NCBI GenBank assembly: GCA_963665455.1
Contig: OY762279.1
Span: 62,001 to 126,000 of the forward strand
Direction: 5' to 3'
From: VXNE01 sp963665455
GTDB lineage: Bacteria; Pseudomonadota; Gammaproteobacteria; Pseudomonadales; Azotimanducaceae
Length of the DNA: 64,000 bases
In this document: positions 33,470 through 41,658 of the stretch, piece after piece
Layout of the letters: every line of letters begins with the position of its first letter
How positions within the stretch are numbered: the stretch's first letter is position 1
Notes under the pieces: generated by a model
Databases searched by the model: none
Told to the model about the DNA's origin: nothing
The model's input: the letters and a program-made list of their open reading frames with translations, nothing else
Translations under genes and position numbers: made by a program

Positions 33470-35095
33470 GTGGACTTCAATCTGGCCACCGTGAACGAGG
33501 CGATTGCCGAAGTCATCCCGGATCGGGAAGCCATCGTGTTCCGCGACCGGCGCTTCACCTACGCCGACTTCAACGAACGCACGCGGCGGCTCGCGAACGT
33601 CCTGCGAGGGCACGGCCTTGGCTGCCGCACCGAACGCTCCGCGTTGCGCGATTGGGAGAGCGGCCAGGACCACCTCGGAATCTATCTCTACAACGGCAAC
33701 GAGTACTTGGAAGGCATGCTCGGCGCGTACAAGGCCCGCGTGGCGCCCTTCAACGTCAACTACCGCTACGTGGACGAGGAACTCGTCTACCTGCTGAACA
33801 ATGCCCGGACGAAGGCGCTCGTGTACCACAGTTCGCTCTCGGAGCATGTCTCGCACGTCAGGGATCAGGTGCCAAGCCTCGAACTGCTCATCCAGGTGAA
33901 CGACGAGGACCGTCCGCTGCTGCCGGGTGCCGTCGAATACGAAGCCGCGCTGGCGGCCGCATCGCCGGAGAAGCCCGACCTTGCCTGGTCGCCCGACGAC
34001 CTCTACATCGTATACACGGGCGGTACGACCGGCATGCCGAAGGGCGTCCTTTGGCGGCAGGGGGACATCCTGATCGCGAGCCTGGGCGCGCGCCGTACCG
34101 GGGGCGAAGTGCTCCGGACCCTGGACGAATACCTGGCGCGAGCCCGGAGCGGTGATCGGCGCCATCTGCCGGCCCCACCCTTCATGCACGGCGCCGGGCA
34201 CTGGGTGGCGTTCCAGGCCTTTCACACGGGCGGCACCGTTGTCATCCAGAGCGAAGTCCGCCGCTTCGATGCCGGGGACATCCTCGATCTGGTCCAGCGC
34301 GAGCGCGTCAACAACCTCCTGCTCGTGGGCGATGCCTTCGGACGGCCGCTCGCCGACGAGCTCGCGCGCAAGGAACGGAACCTCTCCTCGCTGCGCAACG
34401 TCATCACCGGCGGGGCGATCATGACGGCCAAGCTCAAGGCGGAGCTGTTGGACGCGCTTCCTCAAATCACCATCATCGACTCGGCGGGTTCGTCGGAGAC
34501 GGGTGGGCAGGGCACCCAGGTGAGCAACGCAAGGACGGGTGCTTCAACCGGGCGCTTCAAGCTCTCCGCGCACAACGCCGTGCTCTCGGAAGACTTGAGC
34601 AGCGTCCTGCCGCCCGGCCACGACGGGCTCGGCTGGTGGGCGCGCACCGGCAACATTCCCCTCGGTTACCTCGACGACGAGGACAAGACCCGCGCGACCT
34701 TCCCCGAAGTGAACGGCGTGCGCTACTCCGTGCCGGGAGACAAGGTCCGCCTGCTGGAGGACAACACCCTGGAACTCCACGGTCGCGAATCCGTGACGAT
34801 CAACTCCGGCGGCGAGAAGATCTTCGCGGAGGAAGTCGAGCAGGCGCTGAAGCACCATCCCGCCGTGTTCGACGCCGTCGTGACCGGGCGGCCCTCGGAA
34901 CGCTGGGGCAACGAGGTGGTGGCCATCGTCAAGTTCCGCGACGGCATGACGGCGGAGGAGGGGAGCCTGCTTGAAGAGTGCGGCAAGCACATCGCGCGGT
35001 ACAAGCTGCCGAAGGCGTTCCTGTTCGTTTCTGAGATTGCGCGGAGTCCGTCGGGGAAGGCGGATTATCGGTGGGCGAAGGCGCAGGTGAGCTAG
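33470..35095 (+). CDS. Acyl-CoA synthetase (AMP-dependent ligase)
   Basis: A 541-residue adenylate-forming enzyme. It has the P-loop YTGGTTGMPKGVLWRQ, a GSSETGGQG motif, an ARTGNIPLGYLDDEDK segment, the HGRESVTINSGGEKIFAEEVE hinge and the catalytic Lys in SPSGKADYRWAK. The motif and hinge pattern are those of medium/long-chain or steroid-type FadD ligases (GGEK is a common variant of GGEN/GGFN). It activates a carboxylic acid with ATP to its CoA thioester. I choose the GTG at 33470 because a GAGGAG ribosome site precedes it and earlier codons lie in the PEPC promoter. It is divergent from ppc. Confidence 0.92.
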   Translation: MDFNLATVNEAIAEVIPDREAIVFRDRRFTYADFNERTRRLANVLRGHGLGCRTERSALRDWESGQDHLGIYLYNGNEYLEGMLGAYKARVAPFNVNYRYVDEELVYLLNNARTKALVYHSSLSEHVSHVRDQVPSLELLIQVNDEDRPLLPGAVEYEAALAAASPEKPDLAWSPDDLYIVYTGGTTGMPKGVLWRQGDILIASLGARRTGGEVLRTLDEYLARARSGDRRHLPAPPFMHGAGHWVAFQAFHTGGTVVIQSEVRRFDAGDILDLVQRERVNNLLLVGDAFGRPLADELARKERNLSSLRNVITGGAIMTAKLKAELLDALPQITIIDSAGSSETGGQGTQVSNARTGASTGRFKLSAHNAVLSEDLSSVLPPGHDGLGWWARTGNIPLGYLDDEDKTRATFPEVNGVRYSVPGDKVRLLEDNTLELHGRESVTINSGGEKIFAEEVEQALKHHPAVFDAVVTGRPSERWGNEVVAIVKFRDGMTAEEGSLLEECGKHIARYKLPKAFLFVSEIARSPSGKADYRWAKAQVS

Positions 35096-35210
35096 GAGGG
35101 ATGCGCCGTACAGCCGGCCGTTTGCCGCTGTCGTCGCGGGTGTTGATGACCGGAAGTGCTTTCCGGCTTCCAGGTGGGGGCGGGCGGAGGTGACGACGAC
35201 GGTACCGCGG

Positions 35211-35414
35211 ATGCTTGTCGACGAAGCGGCCTTCAACCGAGAGCTCGCCTTGCCGTACTCTCTTCGCCTCCTGGATTTCCAGATGGCGATGCAGGACGTT
35301 TACGACTTTCTGCACGATGTGGACAATCCGCGGGGCGAGCTTGGCACCCGCACGGCGACGCTCCACAGAGATGGCGTCCAAAAGCTGCGGCGGGGATGGG
35401 TGTACCGCACGTAA
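35211..35414 (+). CDS. Short protein fragment next to the DNA methyltransferase
   Basis: The 67-residue frame begins MLVDEAAFNRELALPYSLRL and then LDFQMAMQDVYDFLHDVDN, a compact helical start. The rest (GELGTRTATLHRDG) has no clear pattern, so the original gene may break here. It is convergent with a DNA methyltransferase gene, and a decayed restriction-enzyme partner is one possibility. I do not recognise the family firmly. A GTG at 35190 is an alternative start. Confidence 0.4.
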   Translation: MLVDEAAFNRELALPYSLRLLDFQMAMQDVYDFLHDVDNPRGELGTRTATLHRDGVQKLRRGWVYRT

Positions 35415-35451
35415 GGATGGCGTACCGGACTCTGCGTCCCAGTGTTGGGTC

Positions 35452-36627
35452 CTACTGCGTCAGCCCCCGACGTGCGGCCGGTGACACGGTCGGGCAATAG
35501 CTCGCCAACTTCGGCATCGCGTCGCACGCGACCCTAAAGTACTCGGCATCGTTCTCCAGTCCGATGCTCTCGTACCCGACCCATTCGGCTGCCGCGAGGG
35601 TCGAACCGGAGCCCGCAAATGGATCAAGCACGATGCCCTCGCCCAAGGGCAAGGCGGCGCGGACGACTTGGCGCAGAAACGCTTGGGGCTTAAGGCTCGG
35701 ATGCGGGGCCAGATCGCGTTCCTTGCGGCGAGTGGGCGCCGATTGGATGACGTCGCCAAATGGCTTGTCCCGACACGGCCGACGGAGGCCACCAGTCTTC
35801 CATTTGCGCAGGTTGTCCTGCACGCGGCCTTCCAGTGGCTCTCGAAACAGCACCCACGGCTCCCAGTTCGACCTAGGCATGACGCTGACTTCGGGGAATG
35901 CGTCATGGGCGCCCTTCGGTCGGTCTCCGCCCCGCATTGTCGTCGTGAACCGTATCACTTCGCCGCGGCGCTCGAGGCCACTCCGGGCCAACGCGTTGGC
36001 GACGATAAAAGAAAGGAGGGGCGACGACGCGACGAAGACATGGGCACCGGGAACCAGGCAAGGCCGGAGGCGGCGCGCCCACTCGTAGAAGAAACTCTCG
36101 AGCTCCTCAAGCTGGACGGGTGTCAGAGTCGTGAATCTGGGCAGGGGAGACCGCCGGTGACCATCGAAGGACGGAGGGAGCCTCCAGACGCCGCCGCGGC
36201 GCTCGCGGAGTTTCCGTTGCTGTTCGCGGCTGTACTCGTGCAGCCCGTAGGGCGGGTCGGTCACCACTGCCTGCACGCTGCGTGCCGGGCGTTCGCTTAA
36301 CCAGCGAAGCGCTTCGGTGTGGAAGAGTGTCGAGTGGCCGAACCGAAACGGCGCGAGGGGCCTCGACGCCGTCGATTGGGACGATGCGGGCAGCGCGATT
36401 TCAGCTTGTTCGGCTAGGCGATAAACCCCGCGATCCTCCCTGGCAAAGAGGCCGGGGGTGTTCAGGGACAGATACGATTGGACCGACGAACGGGGCACTC
36501 GTCGCGCTAGGGTACTGACCCTGTCGCAGATTTCCGCGACGCTAAGAGGCGAGGGAGCATCGCCGAGTACTTGCAGGATGGCGTCACGGACTTGCCCTGG
36601 CCTCCATCGCGTCTCACCTCCCTCCAT
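35452..36627 (-). CDS. DNA methyltransferase (beta-type N6-adenine/N4-cytosine) with N-terminal winged helix
   Basis: A 391-residue protein. Residues 1-70 resemble a winged-helix domain (AILQVLGDAPSPLSVAEICD with a following wing segment ending GVYRLAE). The catalytic motif IV is AVVTDPPYGLHEYS and motif I is IVLDPFAGSGSTLAAAEWVG near the C-terminus. The order IV, target-recognition region, I is the beta class, and DPPYG makes N4-cytosine or N6-adenine methylation likely. The start ATG lies inside a 16-base palindrome, so the N-terminal domain may regulate its own gene. A truncated, rearranged second copy of this gene lies at 37513-37931. No intact restriction gene is adjacent. Confidence 0.88.
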   Translation of the reverse strand: MEGGETRWRPGQVRDAILQVLGDAPSPLSVAEICDRVSTLARRVPRSSVQSYLSLNTPGLFAREDRGVYRLAEQAEIALPASSQSTASRPLAPFRFGHSTLFHTEALRWLSERPARSVQAVVTDPPYGLHEYSREQQRKLRERRGGVWRLPPSFDGHRRSPLPRFTTLTPVQLEELESFFYEWARRLRPCLVPGAHVFVASSPLLSFIVANALARSGLERRGEVIRFTTTMRGGDRPKGAHDAFPEVSVMPRSNWEPWVLFREPLEGRVQDNLRKWKTGGLRRPCRDKPFGDVIQSAPTRRKERDLAPHPSLKPQAFLRQVVRAALPLGEGIVLDPFAGSGSTLAAAEWVGYESIGLENDAEYFRVACDAMPKLASYCPTVSPAARRGLTQ

Positions 36628-36655
36628 GCGTACGCATGGTAGACGTCGGGACGTC
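36624..36655. promoter_or_regulatory. 16-bp perfect palindrome over the methyltransferase start, plus two GACGTC sites
   Basis: CCATGCGTACGCATGG (36624-36639) is a perfect palindrome that includes the ATG start codon of the methyltransferase. Two GACGTC hexamers (36642-36647 and 36650-36655) follow immediately upstream. This looks like an operator that would block translation or transcription when bound. Methyltransferases with HTH domains are known to autoregulate. Confidence 0.6.
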
Positions 36656-36687
36656 GTTTGTCATGCCTCAGACTGGGTGTTCCGCGC

Positions 36688-37050
36688 TCAAGGCTCCTGC
36701 CGCAACTCGAACCCGTTCCCCTCGCAGTCGACGAACGACGCCACGCGCACGGGCACGCCGCCACCCGGCTCGCGCAGCTCGACGAGGCGTCCGCCGAGGC
36801 GCTCGATGTCGGCCTGCACGGTTTCGATGTTGTTGACCAAGAGATTCAGGCCGGCATGGGGAAGGGGCGCCTCGGGTTCTCGGGACTGCGGATGCAGGAT
36901 GTGCAGGGCGAGTTGGATCGCGCCGAGGTCGAGCGTGGTCCAGCCAGGAGACTCGAACGACGGGCGGACGTCTAGGGCCTCCGTGTAGAACCTCTTGGCG
37001 CGCTCCATGTCGTGCACGTAGTGGATCACCATCGGGTCGCGGCCGCGCAT
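36688..37050 (-). CDS. VOC-family (glyoxalase-like) protein, copy 1
   Basis: A 120-residue VOC (glyoxalase/dioxygenase fold) protein with VIHYVHDMERAKRFYTEALD, LGAIQLALHILHP, NLLVNNIETVQADIERL and VASFVDCEGNGFELRQ. It is 114/120 identical to the second copy at 38987-39349, with changes at only six positions. The metal-binding His/Glu residues are likely those near IHYV, LALHI and GFEL. It sits 26 bases upstream of a truncated metallo-beta-lactamase copy, as in the second pair. Function is unknown; many such proteins bind small substrates or antibiotics. Confidence 0.88.
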   Translation of the reverse strand: MRGRDPMVIHYVHDMERAKRFYTEALDVRPSFESPGWTTLDLGAIQLALHILHPQSREPEAPLPHAGLNLLVNNIETVQADIERLGGRLVELREPGGGVPVRVASFVDCEGNGFELRQEP

Positions 37051-37076
37051 TGTCGTCCTCCTTGGTGACCGCGGCG

Positions 37077-37515
37077 CTAACGCCGCGCCTTGTGAATCTT
37101 CGCCATCAGCGCGAACACCTCGGCCGGCGAGGGTGCCTCCGCCGCCCCGAACTCGCGGTAGAGCGTCGACACGTTGACGACGATGCGCTCCGCGTCGCCC
37201 CAGGAATCGAAGTCGGCCAGCGAGATGTCGAGGGCGGCGTCGTACGCGGAGAGGCCGGCGTCGTAGCGTTTGCGCGCCTCGTCCCGCACGTAGACGAGGT
37301 AGTCGCGCACGGCGCGGACGCCGCGATGGTCCGTGATCGGCCCGTGGCCGGGCACGATGGTCTCGAGGTCGAGGCCGAGCATGTGGTCGCAGGCGTCGAT
37401 CCAGTTGCCGACGGGCCCCACCCACAGGATGGGGTGGCCCTCGATGAAGAGGATGTCGCCGGTGAACATGAGCCGGTCGTCGGGCACGTGGACGAGGATG
37501 TCGCCTTGGGTGTGG
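37077..37515 (-). pseudogene. Truncated metallo-beta-lactamase fold gene, copy 1
   Basis: The reading frame encodes the C-terminal 145 residues of the metallo-beta-lactamase protein found intact at 39380-40336, from HTQGDILVHVPDD to ALMAKIHKARR. Every residue is identical between copies, but about 30 codons differ silently. The 5' end is lost at about 37515, where the sequence joins a methyltransferase fragment in frame. A TAG then closes the frame upstream. The N-terminal metal site (HANGDH) is missing, so the product would be inactive. Confidence 0.85.
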
Positions 37516-37931
37516 CTCGGATGCGGGGCCAGATCGCGTTCCTTGCGGCGAGTGGGTGCCGATTGGATGACGTCGCCCTAGAAGAAACTCCCGAGTTCTT
37601 CGAGCTGGACTGGTGTCAGAGTCGTGAATCTGGGCAGGGGAAACAGCCGGTGACCATCGAAGGACGGCGGGAGCCTCCAGACGCCGCCGCGGCGCCCGCG
37701 GAGCTTCCGTTGCTGTTCCTGGCTGTACTCGTGCAGCCCGTAGGGCGGGTCGGTCACCACCGCCTGCACGCTGCCTGCCGGGCGTTCGCTTAACCAGCGA
37801 AGCGCTTCGGTGTGGAAGAGTGTCGAGCGGCCGAAACGAAAAGGCGAAAGAGGCCTTGACTCCGGCGTTTGGGACGATGCGGGCAGCGCGATCTCAGCTT
37901 GCTCAGCTAGGCGGTGAAACCCCGCGATCCT
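37513..37931 (-). pseudogene. Rearranged fragment of the DNA methyltransferase gene
   Basis: 37516-37577 matches 35696-35757 of the intact methyltransferase, and 37578-37931 matches about 36080-36437. The 320 bases between those two parts are deleted. The DPPYG motif region is retained (reading AVVTDPPYGLHEYSQEQ), but the frame has a TAG at the deletion joint and a one-base insertion near 37913. The 3' end runs in frame into the truncated lactamase. It is an inactive duplicate that records a recombination event. Confidence 0.85.
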
Positions 37932-37970
37932 CCCGTAGCATTGGTCGCGGCGCCGCGATCCGCATACCGT

Positions 37971-38282
37971 TTAGCCGCCTCCGACCGAAGCTGGAAGAAG
38001 CGCTGGCACGGACCCCGTTTCCGCGTCTCGTATGAAGTGCCAGAGGTTGCCCGGCAGGAATCCGTCCACAGTCTGACTGTTCACCTCCGTGAGCACGAAC
38101 CACGTCTCGCCAAGACGCCCTCGGAACACCGACGCCAGATCCCGCGCTGCCAGACGCGAAACGACAATCACCGCCTGAGGGAGCGGCTGCACCCAAGTCT
38201 CGACCGCGTTCGTGTCGTTCAGGGCCCCTTGAACGATCCAAGAGGGACAAGTCGGACTGTAGGTGAACAGGAACGGCTTCAT
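37971..38282 (-). CDS. Small protein resembling SinR/Cas2-like ferredoxin-fold proteins
   Basis: A 103-residue product. The pattern KPFLFTYSPTCP, then a central PLPQAVIVVSRLAARDLAS, then TWFVLTEVN and GFLPGNLWHFI, looks like the beta-alpha-beta core of small SinR-family proteins. This is a weak, memory-based resemblance, and no catalytic residue is assignable. It overlaps the preceding membrane-protein gene by ATGA, so the two are coupled. It was inserted, with its partner, between the two VOC/lactamase copies. Function is unknown. Confidence 0.5.
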   Translation of the reverse strand: MKPFLFTYSPTCPSWIVQGALNDTNAVETWVQPLPQAVIVVSRLAARDLASVFRGRLGETWFVLTEVNSQTVDGFLPGNLWHFIRDAETGSVPALLPASVGGG

Positions 38283-38719
38283 TTGCGTGTCTCGCTATCG
38301 TCTCGATCATCGGCGTCGCCCTCAAGTGCCGCCGGGTTCTCCCTAGCGGGTTCCAGCTCCTCTGTGGCCAAAGCCCCATCTTTACCGTAGATTCTTTGGA
38401 TTTCCAACTGCTCCATCCGAATCCGGTACCGCTCCGACTGTAGCCGATCGGGGTCGTTCCTAGCGAAGCTCAGGTACTGCCCGAGGAACACGCTAACGAT
38501 AGCGACCACGCCGATCATGCAACCCGTGCTGAACAACGGGACTCCTCCAATCATCATCATGTCCCTAAGGAGCCAAGCGAATCCCAACAACACCGGTACC
38601 AGCAGCACCATCGGGATCAGCGGTCCCATCGCCGTGCCTCGCCGGATGAGCGCCGTGCCGCTTTGGTGCAGGCCTCCCAGCATCTCCCGAACCGAACCCA
38701 ACGAATCCTCGACAGTCAT
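38279..38719 (-). CDS. Unknown two-helix membrane protein, partner of the SinR-like protein
   Basis: A 146-residue protein with two transmembrane segments (LIPMVLLVPVLLGFAWLL and PLFSTGCMIGVVAIVSVFLG) at residues 33-85. A charged cytoplasmic tail follows (ERYRIRMEQLEIQRIYG and an acidic end). It shares an ATGA overlap with the next gene. No family is recognised. About 270 bases upstream, to the second VOC copy, contain no gene I can support. Confidence 0.6.
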   Translation of the reverse strand: MTVEDSLGSVREMLGGLHQSGTALIRRGTAMGPLIPMVLLVPVLLGFAWLLRDMMMIGGVPLFSTGCMIGVVAIVSVFLGQYLSFARNDPDRLQSERYRIRMEQLEIQRIYGKDGALATEELEPARENPAALEGDADDRDDSETRK

Positions 38720-38986
38720 CAGCCGCTCCCGAAGGTCACTCTTCGCTGACCGTGGGCCACCGCGCCAATAGGGTGCGCTCCATCTTGGATGCCGTCGCAG
38801 CTCGCGTTCCGGTCCCCATCGAACGGCAGCCTACAGGTTGCCGCAAAACCTCGCCACCGAAGGCTGCCGGAGGTGGCCGTCCCACGCTGGCGGCGGGCTC
38901 CGGGCCGACGCTTCGGTGTCCGCGAGGGTGCGAAAGGACAAGGAGCGGTAGGGAGCATCGGTTGCTTGGCTCTGGCTTTCGAGGCG

Positions 38987-39349
38987 TCAAGGCTCCTGCC
39001 GCAACTCGAACCCGTTCCCCTCGCAGTCGACGAACGACGCCACGCGCACGGGGACGCCGCCGCCCGGTTCCCGCAACTCGACGAGGCGTCCGCCGAGGCG
39101 CTCGATGTCGGCTTGTACGGTTTCGATGTGGTCGACAAGGAGATTGAGACCCGCGTGGGGCAGCGGCGCTTCCGGTTCCTCCGACTGGGGATGCAGGATG
39201 TGCAGGGCGAGTTGGATCGCGCCGAGGTCGAGGGTCGTCCAGCCCGGCGACTCGAACGACGGGCGGACGTCTAGGGCCTCCGTGTAGAACCTCTTGGCGC
39301 GCTTCATGTCGCGCACGTAGTGGATAACCAACGGATCCCGGCCGCGCAT
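38987..39349 (-). CDS. VOC-family (glyoxalase-like) protein, copy 2
   Basis: A 120-residue VOC protein that reads VIHYVRDMKRAKRFYTEALD, LALHILHPQSEEPEAPL and NLLVDHIETVQADIERL. It differs from copy 1 at six residues. It lies 30 bases downstream of the intact metallo-beta-lactamase gene on the same strand, and the two are probably co-transcribed. The conserved gene pair suggests the products act in one pathway. Function of this VOC type is unknown. Confidence 0.88.
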   Translation of the reverse strand: MRGRDPLVIHYVRDMKRAKRFYTEALDVRPSFESPGWTTLDLGAIQLALHILHPQSEEPEAPLPHAGLNLLVDHIETVQADIERLGGRLVELREPGGGVPVRVASFVDCEGNGFELRQEP

Positions 39350-39379
39350 GGGGGTTCTCCTCGTGCCAGGCGCCGGACG

Positions 39380-40336
39380 CTAACGCCGCGCCTTGTGAAT
39401 CTTCGCCATCAACGCGAACACCTCCGCCGGGGAGGGGGCCTCGGCCGCGCCGAACTCGCGGTACAGCGTCGACACGTTGACGACGATCCGCTCTGCGTCA
39501 CCCCACGAGTCGAAGTCGGCCAGGGAGATGTCCAGGGCGGCGTCGTAGGCGGAGAGGCCCGCGTCGTAGCGCTTTCGTGCTTCGTCGCGCACGTAGACGA
39601 GATAGTCGCGCACGGCGCGTACGCCGCGGTGGTCCGTAATCGGGCCGTGGCCCGGCACGATGGTCTCGAGGTCGAGGCCCAGCATGTGGTCGCAGGCGTC
39701 GATCCAGTTCCCGACGGGTCCCACCCACAGGATCGGATGGCCCTCGATGAAGAGGATGTCGCCGGTGAACATGAGCCGGTCGTCGGGCACGTGGACGAGG
39801 ATGTCGCCTTGGGTGTGGCACGGGCCGACCTGCTTGAGGGTCACGTTCTTGTCGCCGCAGCGCAGCGCGAGTTCGCCTTCGAAGGTCCGCGTCGGCAGGG
39901 TCTGCTGGATGTTCTCGAAGTCGAAGTCGCTGAAGCAGTATTGGAAGAACGCTCCGACCTCGCCCATCTCCGGAGCGCGGCGCATCATCTCCGCGAGGCG
40001 CTCCGGGGAGTCGTCGGCGAGTTCGTCCGCCGTGGCCTTGGACGAGATGATCTCCGCGTCCGCGACGAGCTCGTTGCCGTTGCAGTGATCGCCGTTGGCG
40101 TGGGTGTTGACCAGCGTGCCGATGTCGGCCGCGGCGGGCTCGGCGGCGCGCATGGCCTTCAGCATCTCCGCCGTCAGGGGCACGTCGAAGAGCGTGTCGA
40201 CGAGCAAGGCATCCCCTTGGGAGACGATGAGCCCGGCGTTGCTCCAGCCCCAGCCCCCGTCGGGCTGCACCCAGGCGTAGCCACCGGACCCGAGGTCGTG
40301 CAGGCCGTGTTCGAATGGCCGGACTCCGAGAGACAT
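39380..40336 (-). CDS. Metallo-beta-lactamase fold hydrolase, intact copy
   Basis: A 318-residue MBL-fold protein. The metal site reads NTHANGDHCNGN (an H-x-N-x-D-H variant of HxHxDH), with later ligands in VGPCHTQGDILVHVP, LMFTGDILFIEGHP and IVPGHGPITD. The N-terminal strands GWGWSNAGLIVS and ALLVDTLFD are the family core. Such variants hydrolyse lactones, thioesters or other esters, but the substrate is unknown. It is head-to-head with the acyltransferase gene: their start regions overlap at 40334-40337. Its C-terminal 145 residues are identical to the truncated copy. Confidence 0.92.
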   Translation of the reverse strand: MSLGVRPFEHGLHDLGSGGYAWVQPDGGWGWSNAGLIVSQGDALLVDTLFDVPLTAEMLKAMRAAEPAAADIGTLVNTHANGDHCNGNELVADAEIISSKATADELADDSPERLAEMMRRAPEMGEVGAFFQYCFSDFDFENIQQTLPTRTFEGELALRCGDKNVTLKQVGPCHTQGDILVHVPDDRLMFTGDILFIEGHPILWVGPVGNWIDACDHMLGLDLETIVPGHGPITDHRGVRAVRDYLVYVRDEARKRYDAGLSAYDAALDISLADFDSWGDAERIVVNVSTLYREFGAAEAPSPAEVFALMAKIHKARR

Positions 40337-40400
40337 GCCACCTCCTTGCGCCGCGCCAGCGCGTGGGACGGCCCCCGATAATGCGCTAAGTTACGCGCCC

Positions 40401-41516
40401 GTGGAAGCGTTCGACGATATCCGGCCCTACCGTGACGACGAGGTTGCCGACGTGCTGCGGCGGGTGGTGGGGGATCCCGCCGCAACGCGGGGGGTGGCCC
40501 GTTTCCTACTTCCCGGCTGTTTTCGGCGCGCACCGGGAATCACCTGTTGGGTGCTTGGCCGCGTCCTCGGCTGGCGGATTCGCAATCTCCGGTCGGTGGA
40601 TGATCTCCATGTCGAACTCGGGTACTGGTTCGGACGCCTCATCCGCCGTACCACCGCCGGCCTTACGTGGAGCGGCCTCGACGCCCTGGAGGCCGGACGG
40701 CCGTACCTATTCGTCTCCAACCACCGGGACATCGCCCTCGACTCGGCCTTCATGAACTACGCCCTGTGGTCGTCGGGGCACCGAACGTCACAGAACGCCG
40801 TGGGCGAAAACCTGTTCACCCACGCGTTCGCCAACGATCTCATGCGCTTGAACCGGGGCTTCATGGTGCCGCGAAGCGGCGGCAGCCCAAAGGCGCAGTA
40901 CGCGGGGATGCGCAAGACATCGTGCTACATCCGGGCGGCCCTCGAAGCCGGGGAGTCCGTCTGGATCGCCCAGGGGGACGGCCGCGCCAAGGACGGCATT
41001 GATCGGACGGAACCCGCGCTCCTCAAGATGTTCCTGCTCGGCTGGCGGGGGGAATGCGAGGCGTTGGGGGATTGGCTGCGGCGGGTGCGCCTGATCCCGG
41101 TGTCGATCTCCTACGAAATCGATCCCTGTGCGGCGACGAAAGCCAGGGAGCTGTACCTCACCGCGCGGGACGGTCACTACGAGAAACCCGAGGGCGAGGA
41201 TCACATGAGCATGGTGCGCGGGATTTTGGGCTTCAAGGGCGCGGTGCACGTGGCGTTCGGGACGCGGGTCGAGGGCGAGTTCGAGAGCGCGGAGGCTCTC
41301 GCCGCCCACCTAGACCGCGTAATCGTGGGCAGCCTGCGCATGTATCCGACCCATGTGTTCGCTCTGGAAGGGCAGGCGGAACTCGCGCCGCGCGTGGAAG
41401 AGGCGTTCCACGGAGCGCTCCGGGACTGCCCGGCGGAACATCGGGATTACGTGCTGCTGCAATACGCCAATCAACTTCGCAACCAGCGGGGGATTGCGAC
41501 GGCCCAAGTCCCCTGA
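40401..41516 (+). CDS. Glycerolphosphate-type acyltransferase (PlsC/PlsB-like)
   Basis: A roughly 371-residue protein with the acyltransferase block I motif FVSNHRDIALDSAFMN (an HX5D variant of HX4D). The glycine-rich AQGDGRAKDGIDR corresponds to the substrate-binding block. RLIPVSISYEIDPC matches the terminal PV motif. The family acylates glycerol-3-phosphate or lysophosphatidate, or similar acceptors, with acyl-CoA/ACP. I prefer the GTG at 40401; an ATG at 40335 overlaps the lactamase start codon. A GATAAT at 40377-40382 could be the -10 element. It is a stand-alone gene. Confidence 0.85.
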   Translation: MEAFDDIRPYRDDEVADVLRRVVGDPAATRGVARFLLPGCFRRAPGITCWVLGRVLGWRIRNLRSVDDLHVELGYWFGRLIRRTTAGLTWSGLDALEAGRPYLFVSNHRDIALDSAFMNYALWSSGHRTSQNAVGENLFTHAFANDLMRLNRGFMVPRSGGSPKAQYAGMRKTSCYIRAALEAGESVWIAQGDGRAKDGIDRTEPALLKMFLLGWRGECEALGDWLRRVRLIPVSISYEIDPCAATKARELYLTARDGHYEKPEGEDHMSMVRGILGFKGAVHVAFGTRVEGEFESAEALAAHLDRVIVGSLRMYPTHVFALEGQAELAPRVEEAFHGALRDCPAEHRDYVLLQYANQLRNQRGIATAQVP

Positions 41517-41658
41517 CCGGCACCGACGTGCGGTGCCGTGGCGGCGTTCGCCCGCCCTCGGCGGGTGGATCTCGCACATGACAGCGGGCAGATGTCGCAC
41601 ACGAAGTCGGGCAAAATTGGCCGTTTTGGAGGGCCGCCCCGTTCTCTAGAGTCGCCAT

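Noticed and set aside
37903..38379. A 158-codon minus frame across the SinR-like gene
   Set aside because: It is a shifted reading of two coupled genes and has no consistent pattern.
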